Of a stretch of DNA of 64,000 nucleotides, positions 41,124 to 51,600 are shown piece by piece. Origin of the DNA: Flavobacteriaceae bacterium PS02293 (GTDB taxonomy: Bacteria > Bacteroidota > Bacteroidia > Flavobacteriales > Weeksellaceae). Location: assembly GCA_029960045.1 (NCBI GenBank), contig JASCOV010000002.1, positions 496,001 to 560,000 of the forward strand. The letters run 5' to 3'. Numbering within the stretch: the first letter of the stretch is position 1; each line of letters opens with the position of its first letter. The notes under the pieces were generated by a model. It was not told the origin of the DNA and made no database searches. It worked only from the letters and a program-made list of their open reading frames with translations. A program made the translations under genes and the position numbers.

Positions 41124-41131
41124 TATATTTG
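41124..41131 (+). promoter_or_regulatory. putative -7 element of aceB
   Basis: TATATTTG matches TAnnTTTG and lies 28 nt before the aceB ATG. Confidence 0.5.
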
Positions 41132-41135
41132 CTAA

Positions 41136-41155
41136 ACCAAATCACCAAATATTAT
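41136..41155 (+). repeat. 20-nt leader shared by aceB and aceA, copy 1
   Basis: ACCAAATCACCAAATATTAT, 4 nt before the aceB ATG. An identical 20-mer lies at 42832-42851, overlapping the aceA ATG. Confidence 0.8.
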
Positions 41156-41159
41156 CACT

Positions 41160-42734
41160 ATGGAAACCATAAATCAAATGAAAGTCATTGCTACCAGAAG
41201 TTTTCGGAATGTTTTCTCACCAGAATTGACGGATTTTTTAGTCGCTCTTCATAAGAAGTTTAATACATCGAGACTTGATCTTTTAGAAGAAAGAAAGAAA
41301 ACTCAGAAGGAATTTGATAAAGGAGAATTGCCAGCTTTTCCAAAAGAAACTGAGGATATAAGAAACAGCGGTTGGACTTGTGCAAATCTTCCAAAAGATC
41401 TGTTGGACAGACGGGTGGAGATAACTGGTCCGGTTGATCGTAAAATGATCATCAATGCACTCAATTCCGGGGCGAATACTTTTATGGCAGATTTTGAAGA
41501 CAGTAATTCGCCAACGTGGGAAAACTGTATTAATGGTCAAATTAATTTGACGGATGCTATTAACAGAAATATTGATTTTACCAATGAACAAGGGAAATCT
41601 TATAAGCTCAATGACAATATTGCAACCTTGATCGTTCGTCCGAGAGGTCTTCATCTTTTAGAAAAAAATATTGAAATTGAAGGAGAGTTTACTTCTGGAT
41701 CTTTGACAGATTTTGGAATCTATTTTTTCAGAAATGCGAAAAAGCTGATTGAGAAAGGAAGCGGACCTTATTTCTATCTTCCAAAACTGGAACACTATAA
41801 AGAAGCACGTTGGTGGAACGATGTTTTTATTTTTGCTCAGAATTATTTGGAGATTCCGCAAGGAACGATCAAAGCAACAGTTCTGATTGAAACGATTACA
41901 GCATCTTTTCAACTTGATGAAATTCTTTTTGAACTTAAAAGTCACAGTTCCGGACTCAATTGCGGACGTTGGGATTATATATTTTCTTATATCAAAAAAT
42001 TCAGAAATCTTCCTCATTTCCTAGTTCCGGATAGAGATCAGGTAACGATGACTTCGCCGTTTATGAGTGCTTATTCCAAAAGAGTCATTGAAATTTGTCA
42101 CAAAAGAAATGTTCACGCAATGGGCGGAATGGCAGCTCAGATTCCGGTAAAAAATGATAACGAAGCCAACGAATTGGCGTTTGAAAAAGTCAGAAATGAC
42201 AAAGAAAGAGAAGTAAGAAACGGTCACGACGGAACTTGGATAGCACATCCGGCTTTGGTTTCTGTAGCGAAAGAAATCTTCGATCAATATATGCCTGAAC
42301 CAAATCAAATAGATAAAAAATTTGATTATAAAATAAAAGAATCAGAGTTGTTGGAAGTTCCTCACGGAACAATCACCGAAAATGGTATAAGAAAAAATAT
42401 CAACGTCGGAATTCTTTACATAGAATCCTGGCTGATGGGAGTTGGAGCTGCCGCACTTTACAATCTAATGGAAGATGCAGCAACGGCTGAGATATCCAGA
42501 ACACAGGTTTGGCAATGGCTGAAGCAGGAAGCGGTTTTGGAAGATGAAAGAATGTTGACAAGAGAATTGGTTCTTCAATGGGAGAAAGAAGAGCTTTCCA
42601 AAATTGAAAAATATGTTGGAGAAGAGCGATTCAAAAAAGGGAAATTCAATCTGGCAAAAGAACTTTTCAATGAACTGATTTTCTGCGATAAGTTTGAGGA
42701 ATTTCTGACTTTGAAAGCGTATCCTTTCATCTAG
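41160..42734 (+). CDS. aceB: malate synthase A
   Basis: A 524-aa enzyme of the glyoxylate shunt that joins glyoxylate and acetyl-CoA to malate. Family segments: RRVEITGPVDRKMIINALNSGANTFMADFEDSNSPTWENCINGQINL, GPYFYLPKLEHYKEARWWNDVF, TIKATVLIETITASFQLDEILFELKSHSSGLNCGRWDYIFSYIKKF, and HAMGGMAAQIPVKND. Length is normal for isoform A. It is the first gene of the aceB-aceA pair, divergent from the predicted regulator. Confidence 0.97.
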   Translation: METINQMKVIATRSFRNVFSPELTDFLVALHKKFNTSRLDLLEERKKTQKEFDKGELPAFPKETEDIRNSGWTCANLPKDLLDRRVEITGPVDRKMIINALNSGANTFMADFEDSNSPTWENCINGQINLTDAINRNIDFTNEQGKSYKLNDNIATLIVRPRGLHLLEKNIEIEGEFTSGSLTDFGIYFFRNAKKLIEKGSGPYFYLPKLEHYKEARWWNDVFIFAQNYLEIPQGTIKATVLIETITASFQLDEILFELKSHSSGLNCGRWDYIFSYIKKFRNLPHFLVPDRDQVTMTSPFMSAYSKRVIEICHKRNVHAMGGMAAQIPVKNDNEANELAFEKVRNDKEREVRNGHDGTWIAHPALVSVAKEIFDQYMPEPNQIDKKFDYKIKESELLEVPHGTITENGIRKNINVGILYIESWLMGVGAAALYNLMEDAATAEISRTQVWQWLKQEAVLEDERMLTRELVLQWEKEELSKIEKYVGEERFKKGKFNLAKELFNELIFCDKFEEFLTLKAYPFI

Positions 42735-42737
42735 AAT

Positions 42738-42783
42738 TCAAGAAACAAGAACAAAGATAAAAAGACTTAAAAATTCAATGATT
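42738..42783. repeat. TCAAGAAACAAG dispersed repeat in the aceB-aceA gap
   Basis: TCAAGAAACAAG...TTCAATGATT resembles 36425-36467, which has the same ends and similar A-rich interior. Confidence 0.5.
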
Positions 42784-42831
42784 AAAATCTTGAATTAGGA
42801 ATCTTGTATTCAAAATCTAAAATAGAATCAC

Positions 42832-42851
42832 ACCAAATCACCAAATATTAT
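42832..42851 (+). repeat. 20-nt leader shared by aceB and aceA, copy 2
   Basis: ACCAAATCACCAAATATTAT, identical to 41136-41155. Here its last two bases are the first two of the aceA ATG. Confidence 0.8.
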
Positions 42852-44130
42852 GAAAACAAAACAAGAACAAATCCAGGCTTTAGAACAAGACTGGCTCACA
42901 AATCCAAGATGGATCGGCGTAAAAAGACCTTACACAGCGGAAGAAGTGCTGAAATTAAGAGGCTCTTACAAACTAGATTACACTATTGCAACAGAAATGT
43001 CCAAAAAGCTTTGGGATAAACTAAATAATCAAGATTGGGTTGCTGGACTTGGAGCGTTGACGGGAAATCAAGCTGTGCAGGAAGTCGATGCAGGCTTGGA
43101 AGCAATTTATCTTTCAGGTTGGCAAGTAGCTGCAGATGCCAATCTTTCCGGAGAAATGTATCCTGATCAATCACTTTATCCTGCGAATTCGGTTCCGTCT
43201 GTCGTTAAGAAAATTAATAATGCTTTGTTAAGGGCAGATCAAATCCAATCAGTCAATGGCGGTGGAGAAAAAGAATATCTGGTTCCAATCGTTGCGGATG
43301 CAGAAGCTGGTTTTGGAGGAAATCTCAACGCTTACGAGTTGATGAAACAAATGATAGAAGCTGGGGCAGCCGGAGTACATTTCGAAGATCAATTGTCATC
43401 GGCTAAAAAATGTGGACATCTCGGAGGTAAAGTTTTGGTTCCAACACAGGAAGCTATTAATAAACTGATTGCTGCAAGATTAGCAGCTGATGTCTGCGGA
43501 ACGCCAACGCTAATTGTTGCAAGAACAGATGCGGATGCTGCGGATCTTTTGACATCTGATATTGATGAAAGAGATAGAAAATTCATAACTGGCGAAAGAA
43601 CTTCTGAAGGTTTCTACGCTGTGAATAATGGAGTAGAACAAGGAATTGATAGAGGTTTGTCTTATGCACCTTATGCAGATCTCATCTGGATGGAAACTTC
43701 GAATCCGGATTTGGATTATGCAAGACAATTTGCAGAAGGAATTCATGCAAAATATCCCGGGAAAATGCTGGCCTACAATTGTTCGCCTTCTTTCAACTGG
43801 GCTGCAAAACTAACGGTTGAAGAAATGGAAAACTTCCGTGAAGAGTTGGCGAAAATGGGTTACAAATTCCAGTTCATTACTTTGGCTGGTTTCCATGCTT
43901 TGAATACAGCGATGTTCGAGTTGGCTTTGGCTTATAAAGAAAGAGGAATGGCTGGATATTCCGAATTGCAGGAAAGAGAATTTGCGCTTCAGTCAAAAGG
44001 TTTCCGTGCGGTGAAACATCAGAGTTTTGTGGGAACTGGTTATTTTGATGAGATCCAGAATGTCGTGATGAGCGGAACATCTGCAACAGTGGCGATGAAG
44101 GATTCCACGGAAACAGCGCAATTTCATTAA
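42850..44130 (+). CDS. aceA: isocitrate lyase
   Basis: A 426-aa enzyme of the glyoxylate shunt that splits isocitrate into glyoxylate and succinate. Signatures: [65 protein letters not shown], the active-site motif [14 protein letters not shown] (about residues 187-200), and [17 protein letters not shown]. Full length for the family. It lies 115 nt after aceB with a shared leader 20-mer. A terminator follows. Confidence 0.98.
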   Translation: MKTKQEQIQALEQDWLTNPRWIGVKRPYTAEEVLKLRGSYKLDYTIATEMSKKLWDKLNNQDWVAGLGALTGNQAVQEVDAGLEAIYLSGWQVAADANLSGEMYPDQSLYPANSVPSVVKKINNALLRADQIQSVNGGGEKEYLVPIVADAEAGFGGNLNAYELMKQMIEAGAAGVHFEDQLSSAKKCGHLGGKVLVPTQEAINKLIAARLAADVCGTPTLIVARTDADAADLLTSDIDERDRKFITGERTSEGFYAVNNGVEQGIDRGLSYAPYADLIWMETSNPDLDYARQFAEGIHAKYPGKMLAYNCSPSFNWAAKLTVEEMENFREELAKMGYKFQFITLAGFHALNTAMFELALAYKERGMAGYSELQEREFALQSKGFRAVKHQSFVGTGYFDEIQNVVMSGTSATVAMKDSTETAQFH

Positions 44131-44178
44131 ACACATTAATCTATATTATAATTGTTGAATTTCGAAATATGTCAACAA

Positions 44179-44213
44179 AAAACCCTGATTTCAAAGAGAT
44201 CAGGGTTTTGAAT
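44179..44213. terminator. bidirectional terminator between aceA and the 44232-44882 gene
   Basis: AAAACCCTGAT (44179-44189) and ATCAGGGTTTT (44199-44209) form an 11-bp stem, with T-rich sequence on both strands. It can serve both convergent genes. Confidence 0.85.
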
Positions 44214-44231
44214 TTTTATTTTCGAGAAAAT

Positions 44232-44882
44232 TTATTCAGCTCCATTTGATTTTTTAAATTCGTTATATTCTTTAACGATTTGTTCTATGTTTTTGGTTGA
44301 TAATTTTTTCTTTTCTACTTTATCGACTAAAGTTTTATCGTCCGACATAAATTTAATTACATTGTCTTTTAATATTTTGTGTAATCCAAAATAAGTTGGA
44401 GACGGACTGTAAAGTGCAAAAATATCCGCAAATTTTTCAGTAGGTTTCTTGATGAAATAATAAAATTCCGGAAGATCTTTGCCGACAAGATAATTAGTTG
44501 AAAGCGTAAGATTCCCTTCTTTATCAAATGAATAATTTGCAATAATAAATAAGTCATAGTAGCCGGAAATTAATTTTAGCATCCATTCAGAAGTTGTTTT
44601 TGTTTTCTTTTCATTGGTAAGAAGGATGTTATCAATATGATAGATTTTACCATTGGCAGAATAAAAATCTATTGATTTTACAGAAGATTTTAGAATAGGC
44701 TCAACCTTGGAATCTTCAGTAGTTTTAAATTTGATTTCTTTTGAATCTGATAGACTTTTTCCGTTTAAAAATCCGGTTTTTATGCTTCCGTCTATGTTTT
44801 CAATGATTACTTTTTGAAATTTTTGACCAAATGCCAATGTTGATAAAAAGATAAATACTAAAATAATAATACTCTTGTTCAT
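44232..44882 (-). CDS. secreted protein of unknown function, 216 aa
   Basis: A signal peptide (MNKSIIILVFIFLSTLAFGQ) precedes a mature protein with a beta-rich first half (KVIIENIDGSIKTGFLNGKSL, KSVDFYSANGKIYHIDNILL type strands) and a helical, Lys-rich second half (STKNIEQIVKEYNEFKKSNGAE). No recognised family. It has no close operon partner; a terminator lies on each side. Confidence 0.7.
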   Translation of the reverse strand: MNKSIIILVFIFLSTLAFGQKFQKVIIENIDGSIKTGFLNGKSLSDSKEIKFKTTEDSKVEPILKSSVKSIDFYSANGKIYHIDNILLTNEKKTKTTSEWMLKLISGYYDLFIIANYSFDKEGNLTLSTNYLVGKDLPEFYYFIKKPTEKFADIFALYSPSPTYFGLHKILKDNVIKFMSDDKTLVDKVEKKKLSTKNIEQIVKEYNEFKKSNGAE

Positions 44883-44923
44883 AATTTAATTGCTTTGCTG
44901 ATTATTTGTTTATTTGGCAATTT

Positions 44924-44956
44924 ACAAAAAAGCCTTTCAGATTTTCTGAAAGGCTT
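44924..44956 (-). terminator. terminator of the glucan phosphorylase homologue
   Basis: AAGCCTTTCAGA (44930-44941) and TCTGAAAGGCTT (44945-44956) form a 12-bp stem with a 3-nt loop. On the minus strand it is followed by a T-run. Confidence 0.9.
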
Positions 44957-44982
44957 GATTTATTTAAAGAATTAAAGAAGAA

Positions 44983-46635
44983 TTAATACATCAATTTGTA
45001 ATATTCGTCTGCCATTCTATCACTGTTGAACTGTACTTTCACGTCGTCCATTGCGTTGTGTACGATTTTTCTCCACTTGTTTTGATCTTCGTAATAAGTT
45101 GGAATAATTTCGTTTTCCAAAACATCATAGAGATTATTAAGGTCAAAACTGTCCTGCTCTACAGTTGGCCAATTGTCGTAATCTGCTTTTGGAACTACGA
45201 AAGAGTTTTCGCCGTGTTTAGCAAATTCGGGAATCCATCCATCGTCTGTTGATAAGTTTACAGATCCATTCATAGAAGCTGTCATTCCGCTGGTTCCTGA
45301 AGCTTCTCTAGGAACTCTTGGATTGTTTAACCATATGTCAGAACCTTGTTTCAAAGATTTGCTCAAAGCTAATTCGTAGCCTGTAAGCACAGCCATGTTT
45401 TTATGATTCTTACTTTCTTCAACCAGGTTGTTGAAAGTTGAAATTGCGCCGTAATCCATCGGATAAGGTTTTCCTGCCCAGATGATTTGTACCGGATGTT
45501 CCTTGTTCTCAAGCATTTTTCTGAAACGCTCTTTGTCTGCTAATAAAAGATCTGCTCTTTTGTAACCTGCAAAACGTCTTGCCCAAACAATGGTCAAAAC
45601 TTTTGGGTCAAACATATTTCCTGTCTGATCTGCTACAATACGGAAAGCTCTTTTCTTAAGGTAAGCTTTTCTGATATCAAATTCTTCATTATTGCCTTCA
45701 TCTTTATGTTGATAAAGTGCTTTATCACCCCAATATTTGAATTCCTGAGCATTGGTAATAGACTTTATTTCGCAGATTCCGGGATATTTGTTCCACATTT
45801 CTCTGGAAACTACGCCGTGCAATTGGGAAACACCATTCGCAACTCTTGCCATTCTCAAAGCACAAAGTGAATGATTGAATCTGTCATCCTGTACGCCTTC
45901 GATTCTTTTAACTTCATCGATGGTAAGTCCACAGAAATATGACATATCGTGGCAAAGATGAATGTTGTGTTTTTCGTTTCCTGCTTCTTCCGGTGTGTGT
46001 GTTGTGAAAACCAATTTCTCTTTCACTTTATTAAGATCTCCACCGTATTTTCTTAATAAATAAAATGCTGCTGGCAATCCGTGAGCTTCATTCAGGTGAT
46101 AAACCTCTCTTTCGAAATTCATCTCATCCAATAGCTTTGCGCCACCTTTTCCAAGAAGGATGTATTGCGCTACTTTGGTAGATTCGTTGGCATCGTATAG
46201 TTTGTGACAGATGGTTTTTGAAAGGTGATCATTTTCCGGTACATCTGTACTTAGGAAGAACATTGGGCATGTTTTGAAGGTTTCCGGATTCAGATACCAT
46301 ACTTTTACCCAAACCGGCGCATTGTGAATTTCGATCTGAAATTTGATACCCGTATCTTCCAGAAAGCTGTACATTTTCTTGGTCCAGATTGGATTCAGGG
46401 TTTGATCCATGTTTCTACTTTGATCGTAGTAGCCATATTTCCATAAGATTCCGATTCCTACGAAGTCCTGCTTCAGGTTGTAAGCACTTTTCATATGAGA
46501 ACCTGCGAGGAATCCAAGACCACCGCTGTAAATCTTAAGCGATTGGTCGATAGCGAATTCCATAGAGAAATAAGCTGTTTTTTTTGTGTAATCTGGATTG
46601 ATGCTGTAAGGCATCTTGAAGTTTTTAAAATCCAT
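44983..46635 (-). CDS. glgP: alpha-glucan phosphorylase family protein (GT35), Thr at the PLP-lysine position
   Basis: A 550-aa protein of the short alpha-glucan phosphorylase type. Segments: AYFSMEFAIDQSLKIYSGGLGFLAGSHMKSA, HLNEAHGLPAAFYLL, FTTHTPEEAGNEKH, VWARRFAGYKRADLLL, VQIIWAGKP and DIWLNNPRVPREASGTSGMTASMNGSVNLSTDDGW. In true phosphorylases the last block has a Lys that binds PLP (GTSGMK or GTGNMK); here it is Thr452 (codon 45280-45282). If the enzyme is active it releases glucose-1-phosphate from glycogen-like glucan, but the change makes that uncertain. No other glycogen genes are in the window. Confidence 0.85.
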   Translation of the reverse strand: MDFKNFKMPYSINPDYTKKTAYFSMEFAIDQSLKIYSGGLGFLAGSHMKSAYNLKQDFVGIGILWKYGYYDQSRNMDQTLNPIWTKKMYSFLEDTGIKFQIEIHNAPVWVKVWYLNPETFKTCPMFFLSTDVPENDHLSKTICHKLYDANESTKVAQYILLGKGGAKLLDEMNFEREVYHLNEAHGLPAAFYLLRKYGGDLNKVKEKLVFTTHTPEEAGNEKHNIHLCHDMSYFCGLTIDEVKRIEGVQDDRFNHSLCALRMARVANGVSQLHGVVSREMWNKYPGICEIKSITNAQEFKYWGDKALYQHKDEGNNEEFDIRKAYLKKRAFRIVADQTGNMFDPKVLTIVWARRFAGYKRADLLLADKERFRKMLENKEHPVQIIWAGKPYPMDYGAISTFNNLVEESKNHKNMAVLTGYELALSKSLKQGSDIWLNNPRVPREASGTSGMTASMNGSVNLSTDDGWIPEFAKHGENSFVVPKADYDNWPTVEQDSFDLNNLYDVLENEIIPTYYEDQNKWRKIVHNAMDDVKVQFNSDRMADEYYKLMY

Positions 46636-46672
46636 TAGTTTAATTATTTTTAAGGTCTTGTCTATATGCGTG

Positions 46673-46680
46673 CAAATATA
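46673..46680 (-). promoter_or_regulatory. putative -7 element of the glucan phosphorylase homologue
   Basis: TATATTTG on the minus strand fits TAnnTTTG, 37 nt before the ATG. No clear -33 box. Confidence 0.45.
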
Positions 46681-46915
46681 ACAATTAGTTTTTTGTACAG
46701 TAGTTTAGGTGCTTAGAATGTTAAAAAAAATCAACATCCAATTGTGCTATTTGGCTTTCATTGCTTGTTTTGGAAGCTTTGCTGTATTTTCTTGATTCTT
46801 ACATCTTGACTCTTGTGTCTTAATTTTTGTCTGTTTATTATTAAATTTAATTCATATAAGTGTTTTGTAATCAATTATTTATTAGATTAGTACAGGTTTA
46901 ATTTCTAATAAAAAT

Positions 46916-47698
46916 ATGATGATTTATTGTGAAGACCTTCAGAAGAATTTGGATATATGTGTCGCTTCCAAAACCGGCAAATCGGATAATCTGGTAAAAT
47001 GGTATGACTCTATCGGCAGCGCAAATCTGCACGAGCGGGAAGAATATCAGAAGAAAACAGAGCTCCTTTTGCTGAGCACTCTATTCGCTCATTATCCTGA
47101 TATCGAAATCGAAAACCTTACTGGCGAAAGTCCTGACTTTATTATTAATTATCAGGGAAAACGTATTGGCGTTGAGGTTTCGGAGATTATCAACCATTTT
47201 GAACTCAAGAAAAAAGAAAGTTTCATCAATCACATCTTTCGAACCGTGGAGGCTTTGCTGTCAGATTATAAAAGTCTTTCCGGGATCTATTATCTCAGTA
47301 TCGATTATCATCAGGAGGATTTTTACCAGCAACCTGAGCAATTGATCAAAGAGATCTCGTCTGCAATTACCAATAACAAGAATACCAAATTTGTAAAACA
47401 TATCAGAAGAACGCCCCATCATAAAGGCGTTCTTTTGTTTTTAGAATACAGGTTTTCTTTGTTTGATGAGCTTCATTCCGAGAAGATTCGCCAAGTGATC
47501 GAGAAGAAGAACAGCAAATACCGGCTTTACAACGCCAAAGCAAAAGAATGCTGGCTGGTATTGGTTTCCAATATGTATAACATCGCTTCACGCTATACAT
47601 ATATCCACGCCAAGGAAGAATTGAAAAACATAAGTAGCCCATTCTCCAAGATTTTGCATATTGAAAATCTTCATAGTCAGATGATGGTTATTAAATAA
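46916..47698 (+). CDS. PD-(D/E)XK-like protein of unknown function, 260 aa
   Basis: A soluble 260-aa protein. Residues about 40-90 read like the core of a PD-(D/E)XK nuclease fold: a Glu-bearing helix (REEYQKKTELLLLSTLFAHYP), then S-P-D-F-I-I-N-Y, a turn, and I-G-V-E-V-S-E-I. The third motif is E-x-S/E rather than E-x-K, a variant that occurs in the superfamily but may also mean loss of activity. The rest is helical and basic. No partner methyltransferase, toxin or antitoxin gene is next to it. The start is MM, so 46919 is also possible. Confidence 0.65.
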   Translation: MMIYCEDLQKNLDICVASKTGKSDNLVKWYDSIGSANLHEREEYQKKTELLLLSTLFAHYPDIEIENLTGESPDFIINYQGKRIGVEVSEIINHFELKKKESFINHIFRTVEALLSDYKSLSGIYYLSIDYHQEDFYQQPEQLIKEISSAITNNKNTKFVKHIRRTPHHKGVLLFLEYRFSLFDELHSEKIRQVIEKKNSKYRLYNAKAKECWLVLVSNMYNIASRYTYIHAKEELKNISSPFSKILHIENLHSQMMVIK

Positions 47699-47844
47699 AT
47701 TAGATCTTTCAAAGTTTTCAAAAGGTTGTTTTTTGAAGCTACTATTATTAATATTTTACATTGCTTTTATAAGCGTAATTCGTAAATTTGAATTTAGCGG
47801 TAATGTGTCAAAAATTTTATCTAAACACTATAATCAATATAAGA

Positions 47845-48327
47845 ATGTTAGGAAACTGGAAAGGTTCATACAAATATGATAATGAAAAAATTCAGAAAAT
47901 AGTTGGTCATAATGAAACCAAATTTGAAATAATCATTGATAAATTTGATGGACAAAGTTTTAGCGGAATAGTGACTGATGATGAAGGAACTGGCGGGATG
48001 AAAGATGCGGGTCAAATTGTTGGCAGAGTGGAAAATAATAAGATATACTTTGAAAAATTAATGCCAAAAAATGATCGAATATCAAGTGTTACTGGTAATC
48101 GTAGGTATTCAGAAAAAAAACATCCCAAAATTTATTATGCTGGTAAACTTTCTGATGATAAAAGCAGCTTTGAAGGTAATTGGAAATTTAAGAAAAGACT
48201 TTTATTTCTGTTTGGGATCATTCCAATAATTTTCAATCCAGGAAAAGGAACTTGGAAAATGACACGTGAAAATAACAAATCTGTTAGCTATAATTTCATG
48301 CAGAAGCAGAATCCTAAAATCAAATGA
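47845..48327 (+). CDS. small beta-rich protein of unknown function, about 160 aa
   Basis: The ATG at 47845 (MLGNWKGSYKY) is preferred over a TTG at 47788. The sequence has repeated G-x-W/F strand turns (LGNWKGSYKYDNEKIQ, FDGQSFSGIVTDDEGTGGMKDAGQIVGRV, SSFEGNWKFKKRLLF, GKGTWKM), like a lipocalin- or FABP-like barrel. No signal peptide. A family name is not given, because none is certain. Confidence 0.65.
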   Translation: MLGNWKGSYKYDNEKIQKIVGHNETKFEIIIDKFDGQSFSGIVTDDEGTGGMKDAGQIVGRVENNKIYFEKLMPKNDRISSVTGNRRYSEKKHPKIYYAGKLSDDKSSFEGNWKFKKRLLFLFGIIPIIFNPGKGTWKMTRENNKSVSYNFMQKQNPKIK

Positions 48328-48574
48328 CAATCTGTGCAATTATTCAATTATTATGTAACATCAAGGGATTTTATGGTAAAACAAACTTGCTTTTTTTATA
48401 GAGATGCTAACTTAGGTTTTAATTTAAAATGAATTGATTGTAATCTAAAGATAACAACGTCTTTATTATTATAGAATTTTAGTGGTTTGTTAATTAATTT
48501 TAAATCAATTATAAAGAGACAGTTATCTTTATATTAAGAATCCATTTCAGCAGTTTTCGGCTAGCATCAAAAGT

Positions 48575-48582
48575 TATATTTG
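48575..48582 (+). promoter_or_regulatory. putative -7 element of the first giant T9SS protein gene
   Basis: TATATTTG, 23 nt before the ATG at 48606, with TTTT about 17 nt upstream in place of a clear TTTG. Confidence 0.45.
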
Positions 48583-48605
48583 CTTGCTATTGAAAACAAA
48601 ATGAA

Positions 48606-51600
48606 ATGAAAACAAATTTATTATCTACAAACGGATTTCTGTACCTAAGGCATTCCAAAGAATTTTTATTCAGTTTGCTATTATTAGTAATAAGTCTTAA
48701 TCTATCGGGACAATATATTATTACCAATACTGGATCTACAAATACCTATACACAAAATTTTGATTCTTTTACCGGGACTACGGCTACGTTGCCTACGGGT
48801 TGGTCGCTTTCTGCGGCTCCTAATGGTTTTTATAATCGTAATACATACAATAATGGAAATGATTTGTATGCTATGCGGGATACTTCTTCATCAGCCGATA
48901 GATCAGTAGGAGGGAAGGTGGCAGCTAATTCAGGTAATTGTTCTTCAACAGGCACTAGAACTATAACACTACAGGTTAAAAATAGTACAGGAGCAAACAT
49001 TACAGGGTTTGTAGTTACCTGGAAAGTAGAACAATATTCAACCGGAGGAAGAGCAGCGACCTTAAATATGACTCATGGTTTTGGAGGAACCACAACTGGA
49101 ACCACAACTTTTACTTCTACCACTGGGTCTGAGGCTGCGACTGCTTCCATATTGCAAACATCAAGAAATATTACCATTTCAGGTATTACACTTGCTAATA
49201 ATGCTACTGGAACTTTCACTTTTACAATTTGTACAGGTTCCGGATCTGGTAATAATGGCCACGTGGGATTAGATGATTTTACTTTATATGCAAATGCAGC
49301 AGCAGTCACTCCGGCAGTTACCCTTGCCAACAACGGAACGCAAATAGCGGCAGGTGATGTAACACAAGGTACTGCAAAGCATCCTGTTTCTTCGTTTCAA
49401 TTATCAGCTACTTCTGCTGCTGCTACCTTAACAGAGGCCTTTTTTACAACAGATGGTACGTATCGTGCAGTAGATATTACGGGTTTTAAATTATGGTATA
49501 ATACAACCAATAACCTTTCATCGGCTACCCAAATTGGGGCTGCATTTGTTCCTGTCTCAACTGGTTCTGGAGATCTTTTGGAATTTACCGACTTATCCCA
49601 GCAGATTGCACTTAGTGCTACTCGTTATTTTTGGGTTACAGCAGATATTGCTTCGGGTGCTACTCTAGGAAGAACTGTCCGTGTAGAAGCTATTGCTAAC
49701 GCAGACTTAACCTTTTCATCAGGTACAAAATCCGGATTGGCAAGTATAGCAGGTGTGCAAACCATCACGTCGAATAATTTTACACTTACCTATAATGGTA
49801 ATGATAATACCAGTAATGCTAGTACAGTGCCGGATAGCGTCAGTTTTGTAGGGGGACAAAATCCAGGTGTTCTCTTAGCGAATCCCACAACGCTAGTAAA
49901 GGATGGTTATGAACTTGCAAGTTGGTACACTATTACAAATGGTGTTTCAGGAGGGGTTAGTAATACTCCCGGGTCTAATTATGGTCCGGCTCCTATGCCA
50001 AGTGCTGATATCACAATATATGCCCGCTGGAGATTTGCGGTTGCGTATAATAGCAATGGCGGTACAGGATCAGTTACCGGACAAACATCTTATTATAATG
50101 GAACGGCAGGTGTAAAGTCAGGAACAGTGGTTCTGTCCGGTGGTGGTGCTCTTTCAAGATCCGGATATACCTTCGGTGGATGGAAAACTACTGCTGAAGC
50201 TACGGCAGCAGATTATGCAGCAGGTGTTACCTATACTCATTCAGGGGCGAATGCCACAAGAGTGCTTTATGCCCATTGGATTGCTAATCCGCCAAAACTT
50301 ACGGTGACGCCTGCGGCATTATCCGGTTTTACATATTCGGTGAGCAATGGTCCGTCTGATGTTAAATCTTTTGCGCTTTCGGGCAGTGATTTACAAGGAA
50401 CAGATACGGATCCTGTAGAACTGGTAACAATAGATGATCATTTCGAAATCTCTGAAAGTGCTGCGGGACCGTGGAGTCATGCTATAGAGCTTCCATCAGC
50501 ATATATTGGCGCTTCGAAAACAATTTACGTTCGTATGAAGGAAGGCTTGACAGCAGGAAATTATACAGATACTGTTCTTGTAAGCGGAGGGAGTGTAGTG
50601 GAGGCAAGTTTTGCTGAGGTAAGCCTTTCAGGAACAGTTACGTCTTGTCTTGCACCTACAGCACAGTCTGTTGTTTCATCTTTCGGAACAATTGGTATTA
50701 ATGGGATGACGATTAATCTAACATCAGGAAATGGAGTAGGTAGAATTGTTAAAATTAACACAAGCAATAGCTTTACAAACCCCACTAATGATAGTACTTT
50801 GCCAACTGCCAATGCTGTTTATGCAGGAAGCGGCGAGCAGGTAATCTATGCAGGTTCTGGAAGTAATGTGGCGGTTACAGGTTTGTCACATTCTACAACT
50901 TACTGGTACAGAGTATATGAATATAACATCTGCTCCGGTAATTATACATATAATACAACAACAATTACAAACAATCCACGTAGTCAGGCGACTATCTGTG
51001 ATGTGCCTGCAACTCCTAACGGTGATATAGAACTGGATAACCCTTACTGTGGTTCTGCAGCACTTTTCTATGAGTTGTCCGATCCGAAACAGGAAGGCGT
51101 TACTTATTACTGGCAGACTATTTTGGGCGGAGTTTCTACAGCCAATCCAGTTGTTTTTATGGCAGGTGCGGAAATATCAGAACCTTATACTGTAACAGTA
51201 GGAGGGTACTATTACGTACGTGCTTATAACGGAAACTGTTGGAGTGCGGCATCGTATAGGACACAAGATCAGGTGATTGTTATGACTTCAGCAGACATCA
51301 ATACGCAACCAGTTGATCAAAATGTAGTGTCGGGAACTAATGCTAGTTTTACTGTAATAGCGTCTGGAACGGCACCATTTACTTATCAATGGCAAGAGAG
51401 CTCAACAGGTTTGGCTGGTAGTTGGATCAATGTGGGAAATACTGCAGCCTTAAACCTCGCAAGTGTTCCTTTATCTAAAAACGGATACAAATACAGAGTG
51501 ATAGTAAGTAACGGCTGTGGCAGCACGACTTCTAGTGTTGTGACGCTTACTGTTGTGTCGGGGCCTTGTTTTGAAGAAACCTTTAATACAATAACAGCAG

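Noticed and set aside
44131-44231. Possible small gene between aceA and the next gene
   Set aside because: The interval holds only a bidirectional terminator; no frame with a start was convincing.
49073-49333. 86-aa minus-strand open frame, and similar antisense frames in the giant T9SS genes
   Set aside because: Antisense shadows of Thr/Gly-rich coding sequence; Val/Pro-rich composition is a by-product of the other strand.
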